63,981 bases of DNA from an uncultured Lachnospiraceae bacterium (GCA_902781215.1 CACZIO010000007.1:1-63981), one strand, 5' to 3'. Positions 1-7,920 are shown, counted from the first letter of the stretch. Program-made: numbers and translations. Notes: generated from the letters alone by a model not told the origin.

Positions 1-297
1 AGATCCAGCGCCGGAAAGCTGGCCGACGGCAGCGGGCGCAGATCAGGCCGCTCAGGCTGCCGCAGGCCGTCTCAGAGCGCCGGGAGAGTCCCTCTGCCAT
101 TATGGCCACAGTCAGGAAGATGAAAGCGGCAGCGGGCGTCTCAGGCAATCGCGGATCCACGCCGGGAAGCTGGAAGGCTTCAGGCGGGACAGAAAGGCCA
201 GGCCACTGCGCGGATCCCTCAGCTGTCGCGGATCCACGCTGCCGGGAAGACGGCCAGCGGCAGCGGGCGCAGATCAGACCGCGCAGACCGTCTATTA
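1..297 (+). repeat. GC-rich mosaic repeat block 1
   Basis: Non-coding mosaic of short modules such as AGATCCAGCGCCGG, GCAGATCAGGCCG, CGGATCCACGCCGGGA and GCTGGAAGGCTTCAGG. Positions 1 to 145 match 4499 to 4643 almost base for base, and 192 to 229 is a perfect 38-bp match to 4461 to 4498. The block stops within a few bases of the stop codon of the minus-strand repressor gene. All modules read in the plus direction, as in the other blocks. Long frames through it are composition artefacts. Confidence 0.85.
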
Positions 298-298
298 T

Positions 299-1012
299 TC
301 ATTTCGACAACATATCAATTGCCTCTTTTTTCCCCTCTGGACTAAGCTGCATAAACAGGGAAACTATTTCCCGCATTTTAGATGAGTAAGACGGTTCATT
401 TACTATCCCCTCAGCAGGCTGATAATGGGGACATTCGTTGGCTTTGGCATATTCGTCACGTTTTGCCCTAACAAAAGAGTGAATATATCTGTCGGTTATA
501 TATTGGATTCCAGCAAACAATTCTATCTCATATTCTACGTATTCATTAAGCGACATATCTATCCCGTCAACTGAACAATACGGGAAGAAATCGTTACTTT
601 TGCTGTCATAATATAATTTTTTGTAAGTCGATAAGATACCGAGAGATTCTAACAATGCAGTTATATGATCATATTGTGCATAAGATTCTTTGTTACGGGG
701 GAGAAAATATTTCTGCACATTATTAAATCTATTTGCATGTTTTGAACTGTGATAATTTGAACTGAAATCATATTCAGTAATAGCACCCTCCCCGCAGATC
801 CATTCACAAGGAACCGAGAACAATTCTCCCAATGTTTGCAAAGTGTCTAATGGAATATGCTGTTTCCCAGATACATAAAGGTAAAGTGTTTTTGTAGATA
901 CAAATAGTGCGTCGGCAATATAAGCATTGGTGTAATTGTATTTGTTTTTTAACAGTGCGTATCTATCGCGACAGATGAAATATTTCGTTTCTTTATTCAT
1001 ATCATTTTTCAT
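299..1012 (-). CDS. Cro/CI-type (XRE) transcriptional regulator, candidate element repressor
   Basis: The 237-residue protein has a helix-turn-helix near residues 16 to 70 (YTNAYIADALFVSTKTLYLYVSGKQ), followed by a longer domain with no family I recognise. The start at 1012 is preferred because GGGGAAA lies just upstream; a longer frame beginning at 1054 lacks a ribosome site. The gene is markedly AT-richer than the repeats and most neighbours, as expected for an imported gene. It is divergent from the excisionase-like gene, the usual arrangement for a lysogeny repressor facing an early operon. Repressor function is inferred from the domain and position; the target operator is not known. Confidence 0.75.
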   Translation of the reverse strand: MKNDMNKETKYFICRDRYALLKNKYNYTNAYIADALFVSTKTLYLYVSGKQHIPLDTLQTLGELFSVPCEWICGEGAITEYDFSSNYHSSKHANRFNNVQKYFLPRNKESYAQYDHITALLESLGILSTYKKLYYDSKSNDFFPYCSVDGIDMSLNEYVEYEIELFAGIQYITDRYIHSFVRAKRDEYAKANECPHYQPAEGIVNEPSYSSKMREIVSLFMQLSPEGKKEAIDMLSK

Positions 1013-1020
1013 GTGTTTTC

Positions 1021-1197
1021 CCCAGTGATAATAAGCAAAATGTAATAACGACAATAAGCAAACAAAACTTTGAAAAGTTAGCTGAAAATTTAGATGTTAA
1101 AACTGAATTAACTAAAACAATGAATGAAATAAAAGAAGATTTGTTTCCTCACGGTGCTATTAAAAAGCATGGTATATCATATTATACCACGTGGTAA
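1021..1197 (+). other. Possible start-less coding remnant upstream of the repressor
   Basis: A plus-strand frame reads ISKQNFEKLAENLDVKTELT and continues with KEDLFPHGAIKKHG to a TAA at 1195 to 1197. It looks protein-like in composition, but it has no ATG before 1120 and no ribosome site, and its 5' end runs into the start of the divergent repressor gene. It may be the 3' fragment of a lost gene, or a chance frame in AT-rich DNA that also holds the repressor promoter. Confidence 0.3.
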
Positions 1198-1281
1198 ATG
1201 AAAACAAATGATAACAAGACACGACACACTATAGAAACAGCAAACATGAAATGACATATTGGAAAACCTACCAGAAAGAAC

Positions 1282-1622
1282 GGCTCAGATCAGACCGCTC
1301 AGACCGCCGCAGGAATCCCGCTGCCGCCGGCAGATCCAGTGCGAGAGCTGGAAGAAGATCCAGACCGCCGGGCGGGCAGATCATGAAGATCAGGCCGCTC
1401 AGGCCGCCGCAGGCCGTCTCAGAGCGCCGGGAGAGACCCTCTGTCATTTACTCACAGATGGGAAGATGAAAGCGGTAGCGGGCGTCTCAGGCCGGGAGCT
1501 GGAAGGCTTCAGGCCGGATCAGGAAGCTGCGGGAGATCCAGCGCCGAAAAGACGGCCAGCGGCAGCGGGCGCAGATCAGGCCTTAGAAACGCTCAGGCCG
1601 GCGCGGATCCACGCCGGGATAC
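1282..1622 (+). repeat. GC-rich mosaic repeat block 2
   Basis: The same module vocabulary as block 1. Positions 1387 to 1491 are a third copy of the long unit, with a diverged AT-rich centre (TCATTTACTCACAGATGGG in place of CCATTATGGCCACAG). The block begins right after a short frame that starts with ATG at 1251 (MTYWKTYQKERL) and runs straight into the repeat, as if a gene had been cut off by it. It ends about 35 bases before the excisionase-like gene. Confidence 0.85.
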
Positions 1623-1656
1623 ATTCAACCATCATATTATTTGAGAAAGGGAAAGC

Positions 1657-1878
1657 ATGAAGGCAAGAACAGATATAGGCACAACCGACATTAGAAACAA
1701 GCGAATGCTCAATATGCATGAAGCTACTTTTTATACCGGAATGGGGTATACCAATTGCAGAAAGTGGCTGGAAGAGATCGGAGCTATCAGGCGTTTCGGA
1801 TCCCGCGTTATGGCCGACCGGCACATTATCGACGCGGCAATCGACGGTATGGGAACCGACGCGACGCAGACCGGCTAA
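1657..1878 (+). CDS. Excisionase-like small DNA-binding protein
   Basis: The 73-residue protein carries one helix-turn-helix/winged-helix region, MLNMHEATFYTGMGY followed by CRKWLEEIGAIRRFG and ending VMADRHIIDAAIDG. This is the layout of small Tn916-Xis/AlpA-type proteins that bind element ends or promoters. GAAAGGGAAAGC precedes the ATG. It is the first plus-strand gene after the divergent repressor and lies in the same element as a tyrosine integrase, which supports an excision or early-regulator role. It could instead be a general HTH protein; the family call is from pattern only. Confidence 0.6.
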   Translation: MKARTDIGTTDIRNKRMLNMHEATFYTGMGYTNCRKWLEEIGAIRRFGSRVMADRHIIDAAIDGMGTDATQTG

Positions 1879-1892
1879 CAAAGGGGGCGCGA

Positions 1893-2378
1893 ATGAAAAG
1901 AAGGACAACAAAGCGGCAGCCTATTGATTTTATGGCTATTCTCCCGCATGGAAAGGAAAACGCGATCAGTGCAGAACACTTGTGTAAAAAGATTGGAGCA
2001 AAGGACACAAGGGCGCTGCGGGATCAGGTTGCTATTTCGCGATTGTCCGGGCAGCTCATTTGTAGCGGCGGGACGGGTTATTATATCCCAGCAACACGGG
2101 CAGAGGTGAAAGATTTTGTGCTCAGGATGGAAGCGCAGGCAAAAAGCACATTTGCTGTGCTGAGGACTGCCCGCAAAGTGCTGAGAGAAGAAAACGAGAT
2201 CCCGGAAATGGAACCAGACAAACCACAGAGGACTGCGGAGATGGAAAGAAAGGCGGAGAGGCCAGACAGGACGCCGGGAGAGGATAAGGCCAGGCCGCCC
2301 GCTGGAAGCATGGAAGCACTGCGGAACAGGCTTCAGAAAGGGGGGATCAGTGGCAAAACGTCGCATGTTCAGCCTTGA
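1893..2378 (+). CDS. Phage-type winged-helix protein of unknown role
   Basis: The 161-residue protein begins MKRRTTKRQPIDFMAILPHG after a strong site (AAGGGGGCGCGA). Residues about 10 to 70 (NAISAEHLCKKIGAKDTRAL, SGGTGYYIPATRAEVKDFV) resemble winged-helix proteins common in early operons of Clostridia phages, where they accompany replication genes. The last 50 residues are charged and low in complexity, and the DNA there uses the same words as the neighbouring repeats (GACGCCGGGAGAGG, CAGGCTTCAGAAAG). Its last 29 bases overlap the next gene, so the two are probably translationally coupled. Function is not known. Confidence 0.6.
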   Translation: MKRRTTKRQPIDFMAILPHGKENAISAEHLCKKIGAKDTRALRDQVAISRLSGQLICSGGTGYYIPATRAEVKDFVLRMEAQAKSTFAVLRTARKVLREENEIPEMEPDKPQRTAEMERKAERPDRTPGEDKARPPAGSMEALRNRLQKGGISGKTSHVQP

Positions 2379-3129
2379 TGTGGTTGATACTGACAATTTT
2401 CTGGACATGCCGCTGTCAGCTCAGGCGCTTTATTTTCACATGGGAATGCGCGCAGATGATGACGGCTTTGTAGCAAGTCCCTTGCGCATACAAAAAATCA
2501 CGGGAGCTTCCAACGATGATTTGAAGCTATTAATTGCAAAGGGGTATGTTATCCCTTTTGAGTCTGGAATTGTGGTTATCACCCATTGGAAACAGCAGAA
2601 TAGTGTAAAAGCCGACCGGTATACACCGACGGTTCACATAGAAGAACGGAATATGTTAAACGTCGATGATTCGCAGGCTTATAGGATGGAACCAAAATGG
2701 AACCAAATTGGAACCACTGCGGAACCACAGTATAGGTTAGTAGAGGATAGGTCAGTAAAGTATAGGACAGTAGAGGAAAGTGATAAATACTGCGCAGAAC
2801 CGCAGCGCGCCTCTGCGCCGGATCCAGTCTCACAGGACATTGATTTTGCAGAGGTTGAACCACTGATTTTAAATGACGGCTCAGAGTGGAGACCGACAAA
2901 AAGAGACGTTGAAGAGTGGGAAAGACTTTATAGCGGTGTTGATGTGATTAGAGAGCTGCTCAGAATGAGACAATGGACGCTCAGCAATCCCGGAAAAAGG
3001 AAGACACGACGCGGGGCAAGAAGGTTTTGCACAAATTGGCTGGACATAGAACAGAACAGGGCGCGCCCGGCGTATTCTCCCGGCAGTGATAAATATACCG
3101 GGAGAATTAATGCAGTGGATAATTGGTGA
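2350..3129 (+). CDS. Phage replisome organizer / DnaD-like replication initiator
   Basis: The 259-residue protein starts with GTG after AAAGGGGGATCA. The N-terminus (MAKRRMFSLDVVDTDNFLDM, AQALYFHMGMRADDDGFV, LIAKGYVIPFESG) is the conserved start of replisome-organizer proteins of low-GC Gram-positive phages, which bind the phage origin and recruit the helicase loader. The middle (residues 105 to 160) is a low-complexity linker. The C-terminal segment (EWERLYSGVDVIRELLRMRQW) resembles a short DnaD-type domain. It is followed after 12 bases by the helicase loader gene, the expected order of a phage replication module. The origin may lie inside this gene, as in related phages, but I could not pick out iterons. 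Confidence 0.75.
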   Translation: MAKRRMFSLDVVDTDNFLDMPLSAQALYFHMGMRADDDGFVASPLRIQKITGASNDDLKLLIAKGYVIPFESGIVVITHWKQQNSVKADRYTPTVHIEERNMLNVDDSQAYRMEPKWNQIGTTAEPQYRLVEDRSVKYRTVEESDKYCAEPQRASAPDPVSQDIDFAEVEPLILNDGSEWRPTKRDVEEWERLYSGVDVIRELLRMRQWTLSNPGKRKTRRGARRFCTNWLDIEQNRARPAYSPGSDKYTGRINAVDNW

Positions 3130-3141
3130 GGCGGCCAGAAT

Positions 3142-3768
3142 ATGACACGTGATGAATTCAGACTCATTGCAAAAGCGGTTATAGCAGCATACCCGCGTGA
3201 TAATACGATGCCGAATGAATATACGTTCGGGCTGTGGTTCTCTCAGCTGTCAGATCTGGAATATGTCGATTGCAGGCGGGCAGTCCAAGCATGGATCAAT
3301 GAAAGCCGCTGGCCGCCGACAATTGCAGATATTCGCCAAAAAGTCCATGATTTGACCGCGCCGCCGGACAGGGGCGCGGCGGCTCAGTGGGGGGATCTTG
3401 TCAATTCTCTGAGGAAGGCTTTTAGTCCGGACGCGTTAGAGACGTGGGAAAACTTGCCAGAAACCACGCGGCAGATAGTCGGATCTTTTTCAGAGTTTCG
3501 CAATTGGTCAAACATACCCATTGATACGCTGGAAAGCGTGAATCGTTCACTTTTCATTAAGCGGTTAGAGACTATGCAGCAGGAAAATAGACGGCGGGCT
3601 GCGATCCCGGAACAGCTCAGAACGCCGAAAGCACCCATTGAGACCGTCCGGCAACTGAGAATTGAGGAAGGCAAGAAGAACAAAGAGGCCAGCGCCCAGC
3701 CGCCGGCTAAGAAGCTGGAAGAAATGAAAAAACGGCTGAGGAATCCGGGATCAGTAGGAAAGGCATAA
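3142..3768 (+). CDS. Helicase loader/inhibitor (G39P-like)
   Basis: The 208-residue protein begins MTRDEFRLIAKAVIAAYPRD and holds the ESRWPPTIADIRQ motif typical of phage loader/inhibitor proteins such as SPP1 G39P, which deliver the replicative helicase to the organizer-bound origin. It directly follows the replisome organizer, spaced by GAGGCGGCCAGAAT, which serves as ribosome site. The C-terminal 50 residues are charged, and their DNA begins to resemble the adjoining repeat block (CCGCCGGCTAAGAAGCTGGAAG). No helicase gene follows in the window, so the element probably loads the host DnaB/DnaC-type helicase; that is inference. Confidence 0.65.
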   Translation: MTRDEFRLIAKAVIAAYPRDNTMPNEYTFGLWFSQLSDLEYVDCRRAVQAWINESRWPPTIADIRQKVHDLTAPPDRGAAAQWGDLVNSLRKAFSPDALETWENLPETTRQIVGSFSEFRNWSNIPIDTLESVNRSLFIKRLETMQQENRRRAAIPEQLRTPKAPIETVRQLRIEEGKKNKEASAQPPAKKLEEMKKRLRNPGSVGKA

Positions 3769-3771
3769 CAG

Positions 3772-3995
3772 AGGCCGCAGATCCAGCGCTGAAAAGGTCG
3801 CCAGTGGCAGAGGGCGTCTCAGACAGGCTCAGGCCGTTGCGAGAATCCCTCTGCCGTCGCGGATCCTCTGTGAGAGATCCAGCGCCGGGCGCGGGAAGGA
3901 CACAGGCCGGATCAAGAAGCGCAGTCTACTGCGAGAGTCCCTCAGTTGTCACAGATCCACGCTGCCGGAAAGCTGGCCGACGGCAGCGGGCGGCA
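3772..3995 (+). repeat. GC-rich mosaic repeat block 3
   Basis: About 220 bases of the same modules (GCAGATCCAGCGC, GAGAATCCCTCTGCCGTC, GCGGATCCTCTGTGAGAG, AAGCTGGCCGACGGCAGCG) begin three bases after the helicase loader stop codon and end shortly before the zinc-ribbon gene. The last part repeats the start of the long unit seen at position 1. Confidence 0.8.
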
Positions 3996-4048
3996 CACAA
4001 TACGAGAAATCAGTCATGCAGGCAATAAGTGCAGGATAGAGAAAGGAC

Positions 4049-4303
4049 ATGCACAATATGGATGATGAAAAAATATCTTATTTCTGCCCGGTATGTAAAA
4101 GCGACAAACATACAACATTGTCATTTGTGGCAGGAATGCTATCCACAGGGGGATTCATACAAACAGTTATACATTGCGAAAAGTGCGGGAGAGAACGGCG
4201 CAGCGATAGTATAGCGACAGATCTGTTGAATATGTCGGTATATGCGGAATGTGATTTATTAGAACGCTCAATCAAAGAGGCGGCCAGCAGATGGGAAGAA
4301 TAA
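4049..4303 (+). CDS. Small zinc-ribbon protein
   Basis: The 84-residue protein has paired CPVC and CEKCG motifs at about residues 13 to 50, the signature of a zinc ribbon, followed by a short helical tail (LLNMSVYAECDLLERSIKEA). AGAAAGGAC precedes the ATG; a second in-frame ATG three codons on is also possible. Zinc-ribbon proteins of this size occur in many phage early regions and may bind nucleic acid, but no specific role can be given. The stop codon is followed within ten bases by repeat block 4. Confidence 0.6.
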   Translation: MHNMDDEKISYFCPVCKSDKHTTLSFVAGMLSTGGFIQTVIHCEKCGRERRSDSIATDLLNMSVYAECDLLERSIKEAASRWEE

Positions 4304-4311
4304 CCACAAAA

Positions 4312-4800
4312 CCAGATCAGGCCAGCGGCAGAGGGCGCAGATCAGGCCGGTCAGGCTGCCGGGAGAATCCCGCTGCCGTCACAGATCCACAGCGTCAAGC
4401 TGGAAGGCTTCAGGCCGTCGCGGATCCACGCCGGGAGCTGGAAGTCTTCAGACCGGATCAGAAAGGCCAGGCCACTGCGCGGATCCCTCAGCTGTCGCAG
4501 ATCCAGCGCCGGAAAGACGGCCAGCGGCAGCGGGCGCAGATCAGGCCACTCAGGCCGCCGCAGGCCGCCTCAGAGCGCCGGGAGAGTCCATCTGCCATTA
4601 TGGCTACAGTCAGGAAGCTGAAAGCGGCAGAGGGCGTCTCAGGCCGTCGCAGGAATCACGTTGCCGCCGGCAGATCCAGCGCCGGGAGCTGGAAGAAGAT
4701 CCAGACTGCCGCGCGGTCAGATCAGGAAGGTCAGGCCGGATCAGGAAGCTGTGGAAGATCCAGCGCCGGGAGAATGGCCAGCGGCAGAGGGCGTCTCAGA
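4312..4800 (+). repeat. GC-rich mosaic repeat block 4
   Basis: Nearly 490 bases of modules. Positions 4499 to 4643 are a 145-bp copy of the long unit found at 1 to 145, and 4461 to 4498 is the 38-bp perfect match to 192 to 229. GATC is very frequent, roughly a dozen sites against about two expected by chance. A frame stays open through the whole block, but the peptide is a run of Arg, Ala, Gly and Pro with no domain and is not taken as a gene. Confidence 0.85.
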
Positions 4801-5256
4801 TAGGCAAAAGCGTGGAGAAAAGAGGGAGTAAAGGTGTAGTAAGACTATAAAAGACGCGAGAAAGAGGCCGGAAACGGTTCAAGAACCGGTAAAATAGGGA
4901 AGTCAATTTGTTATGCGTTCTATAACATATAGAACAAAGCGCTCCCCAATTTATCCATTGTACCCGCACGCGGACAATGAAACGAATCCCCCCGCGTTGA
5001 AAAAGTCGAAAATTTTCTGCCATATATCGACCGGCGGCCAAACTGTCCGAGCGAGTTTTCTGATTTTACACGCGCGCGCGTGGGAAAAGACAGATTTAAC
5101 ACATTTAATACGTTAGATGGGTTAACGTCGCCGTCATACTCCCCCCATGCTCAGGAATTGAAAAATGGAAACCGCCTATCAAACAGGCATTCGCTTTTTT
5201 GTATTATTAACATTTCATGGATGAAGGACACAGGGCGCGTCAGGGGTTGAAACCAA
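4801..5256. promoter_or_regulatory. Non-repeat control region with palindromes
   Basis: This is the largest repeat-free gap of the element. It holds CGGTTC-AA-GAACCG at 4875 to 4888, GTTCTATA-ACA-TATAGAAC at 4917 to 4935, the 14-bp palindrome CACGCGCGCGCGTG at 5069 to 5082, and ACGTTA-N7-TAACGT near 5110 to 5128. The first two share GTTC/GAAC half-sites and look like operators. The region lies between the replication-type genes and the sigma factor, so it could control sigma expression or act in replication or transfer. No convincing gene is present; short frames on both strands lack ribosome sites. Confidence 0.45.
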
Positions 5257-6261
5257 ATGACCAATGAAGACATTGTTTTGGAGATCCAGAACGGGCGCGA
5301 CAGTGAAGGGCAGTTGTTGTACGACTTGTGGAAACGGAACAAAGGATTGATATATAAAGCGGTCAAGAGATATGAAGGGAGAATGGAGATTGATGATTTA
5401 ATGCAGGAATCATATTTTGCTGTCGTGAAGGCCGCAGAAAGCTACGATCCAGAACAGGGGCAGACATTCGCAGGCTATTTATTTACGCATGTACGTTCAC
5501 ATGTGGGGCGATATGTTGCGAATATGTCCGGGACTGTCCGGCTGCCGCAGAATGTCCAATTTCTTGTTTGGAGATATAACCGGGCACAGGCGGCTTATTT
5601 CAGCGAATACGGAGAGAATATGCCGGATGTTGTGGCCATGCGGGAGCTGAGGATCAGTAAAAAGCAATTAAAGAATCTGAAAAGTGTTTTGGAAGCGGCC
5701 AAAACTCCCAAAAGCATTGAAACCACGATCAGAGAGGAAGAAGGCGCGGAAACATTGAGGGAGCTGCTGCCAGATGGTAAAGACACAAGCGGGGAAGTCA
5801 TTTCTAAGATCTTCAGGATGGAGCGGGCGCAGGTAGTCCGGGAAGCTCTGGAAGACTTGCCAGAAAAGTATGCAGAGGTTTTGAAACTGAGGCACTATCA
5901 CGGGAAGGCGTGGGATGATATCTGCCGGGAATTGAATGTTTCTATTGGTGTGGCCAGACAGAGAGAGGCACAGGGGCGGTTTTATCTCAGGCGCACGCTG
6001 CGCAAAAAACTGGAATCATTCGATGATGAATCCGCGACATTCAGCAGAGGAACCGCGAGAACGGGCGCGGGAGCGTTCAGAATCACAGGAACAAGCGCAA
6101 CAGAGCGGGCAGCGCTATGCGAGATAGAGCAGGCCGCCGGGAGAGTCCCGCTGCCGTCGGCAGATCCAGCGCCGGGAGCTGGAAGGCTTCAGGCCGGATC
6201 AGGCCGGCGGGCAGGCTCAGGCCGCCGCAGGAATCCCGCTGCCGCTGCGGATCCTCTTTGA
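5257..6261 (+). CDS. Sigma-70-family RNA polymerase sigma factor with repeat-derived tail
   Basis: The 334-residue product has sigma region 2 at about residues 25 to 95 (KRYEGRMEIDDLMQESYFAV, FAGYLFTHVRSHVGRYV) and region 4 at about 190 to 256 (ALEDLPEKYAEVLKLRHYHG, WDDICRELNVSIGVARQRE). Such element-borne factors usually switch on later element genes. After residue 258 the reading frame becomes Gly/Ala/Arg/Pro-rich, and from about residue 290 it is encoded by repeat block 5. The alternate frame over 6040 to 6127 reads AEEPRERARERSESQEQAQQ and stops at TAG just before the repeat. That looks like the more natural C-terminus, so a frameshift near 6020 to 6045 is possible. Confidence 0.8.
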   Translation: MTNEDIVLEIQNGRDSEGQLLYDLWKRNKGLIYKAVKRYEGRMEIDDLMQESYFAVVKAAESYDPEQGQTFAGYLFTHVRSHVGRYVANMSGTVRLPQNVQFLVWRYNRAQAAYFSEYGENMPDVVAMRELRISKKQLKNLKSVLEAAKTPKSIETTIREEEGAETLRELLPDGKDTSGEVISKIFRMERAQVVREALEDLPEKYAEVLKLRHYHGKAWDDICRELNVSIGVARQREAQGRFYLRRTLRKKLESFDDESATFSRGTARTGAGAFRITGTSATERAALCEIEQAAGRVPLPSADPAPGAGRLQAGSGRRAGSGRRRNPAAAADPL

Positions 6262-6668
6262 GAGATCCAGCGCCGGGATCTGGAAGGCCACAGGCCGGAT
6301 CAGGTAGGCGGACAGTCTCAGGCTGTCGCGGGAGTCCCTCTGCCGCTGCGGATCCTCTGTGAGATCCACGCCGGGAGCTGGAAGGCTTTAGGCCGGATCA
6401 GGTCGGTCAGGACACGCCGGCGGACAGTCTCAGGCCGTTGCGGGAATCCCGCTGCCGCTGTGGATCCTCTGTGGAGATCCCGGCGCAGGCCGCTGGAAGA
6501 CTTCAGGCGGATCAGGAAGCAGAGACGCTCAGGCCGCCGCAGATCCCGCCGGGAAGTTGGAAGGCTTTAGGCCGGATCAGGCCAGCGCAGGCCACTGCGA
6601 GAGTCCCGCTGCCGCCGGCAGATCCCGCCGGGAGCTGGAAGAAGATCCAGACCGCCGGCGGGCACAGA
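6128..6668 (+). repeat. GC-rich mosaic repeat block 5
   Basis: Some 540 bases of modules, dominated by GCGGGAATCCCGCTGCCGC, TGCGGATCCTCTGTGAGATC and GCTGGAAGGCTTTAGGCCGG. It overlaps the 3' end of the sigma-factor frame. GCGGGAATCCCGC is nearly palindromic, so transcripts could form small hairpins at each copy. It contains no copy of the long-unit centre. Confidence 0.85.
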
Positions 6669-6977
6669 TAGAAATAAACGAAAAAACGGCAGAATGTGAA
6701 AAGCCAATACAACGGAAACACGCCGGAAAGAAGCAAAAAATAGGCCTTGAAACTGCGCGAAACAATTATTTCGCGAATAGTTGAATGGTCAATATGCACA
6801 AGACGCTTTTTCAAAATCGTTTCTAAGAGATTATCAGATAAGAAAAGATACAAAAGGATACTACACAGAAATGTATAAAAATGCATGGTATATGCGACTT
6901 TGTGCATTATCACGATGCATTTTTTCACCCTCAGAATATGCGTTTACGATAAACCGACAGGGAAGAAACACCGGCGG
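6669..6977. other. AT-rich island between repeat blocks, no gene recognised
   Basis: About 300 bases of ordinary AT-rich DNA separate repeat blocks 5 and 6. It contains CGCGAAA-N6-TTTCGCG (6756 to 6775) and the 10-bp arms AAAAATGCAT and ATGCATTTTT at 6877 to 6886 and 6915 to 6924. Frames on both strands cross it, but none has a ribosome site or a family I recognise, and each runs into repeat sequence. It may be the leftover of a gene whose ends were replaced by repeats. Confidence 0.4.
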
Positions 6978-7920
6978 CACAGCTCAGGCCAGCTCAGGCC
7001 GCCGGGAGAATCCCGCTGCCGTCGCGGATCCTCTGCGAGAAATCCCGGCGCAGGCCACTGGAAGACTTCAGACGGATCAGAAAGTAGAGACGCTCAGGCC
7101 GCCTCAGTTAGTGCAGGCCGCTGAGGATCCACGCCGGAAAGCTGGAAGGCTTCAGACCAGCTCAGGCCGTCGCAGTGAATCCCGCTGCCGTCGGCAGATC
7201 CACGCCGGGAGCTGGAAGGCTACAGACCGGATCAGGCCAGCGCAGGCCACAGCGGGAGTCCCGCTGCCGCTTTGAATCCATCTGCCGCCGGCAGATTAAG
7301 CCTCAGAGACGCTCAGGCCACTGTGGATCCATGCCGGGAAACTGGAAGGCTTCAGGCCAGCTCAGGCCGGCGGGCAGTCTCAGGCTGCCGGGAGAATCCC
7401 GCTGCCGTCGCGGATCCACTGCGGGAGATCCAGCCGGAAGCTGGAAGACTTCAGACCGGATCAGGAAGCTGCGGGAGATCCAGCGCGCGGGAAGCTGGCC
7501 GACGGCAGCGGGCACAGATCAGGCCGCTCAGGCCGCCGCAGGCCGTCTTAGAGCGCCGCGAGAGTCACTCTGCCATTATTTGCACAGATGAGAAGAAAAA
7601 AGCGGCAGCGGGCGTCTCAGGCTGTCGCTGCCAGATCCACGCCGCCGCGCGGTCAGATCAGGAAGGTCAGGCCGCACAGGATGCTGTGGGGAATCCCGCT
7701 GCCGGGAAATCCCATATTGGAAAGCTGGCAGGCAGTAGAGGGCGCAGATCTGGCCTCAGAGACGCTCAGACAGGCTCAGACAGGCTCAGGTCACTGCGGG
7801 AATCCCGCTGCCGTCGCGGATCCTCTGCGAGAGATCCCGCAGGAATCTGGAAAGCTTCAGGCAGATCAGGCCAGATCAGGCCGGTCAGGCTGCCGCCGGA
7901 CAGGCTCAGGAAGCTGAAAA
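6978..7920 (+). repeat. GC-rich mosaic repeat block 6 (longest)
   Basis: More than 900 bases of the module mosaic, including a fourth long-unit copy at 7476 to 7621 whose centre reads CCATTATTTGCACAGATGAG. It is the largest block and the last before the integrase; none is seen to the right. Open frames of up to about 230 codons cross it and are rejected as composition artefacts. Confidence 0.85.

Noticed and set aside
4291-4803. Open frame of 170 codons through repeat block 4
   Set aside because: The peptide is Arg/Ala/Gly/Pro-rich, built from the repeat modules, with no ribosome site or domain; the same repeats are open in several frames elsewhere.
4913-5116. Short frames on both strands in the palindrome region
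   Set aside because: They have no ribosome site and no similarity to known small phage proteins; the palindromes explain the region better.
6512-6928. Minus-strand hydrophobic frame over the AT-rich island
   Set aside because: It has no ribosome site, its C-terminal half is repeat DNA, and the hydrophobicity follows from T-rich codons.
1-7920. CRISPR array or diversity-generating element
   Set aside because: Repeat spacing is irregular and no constant-length spacers exist; no cas gene and no reverse transcriptase is present.
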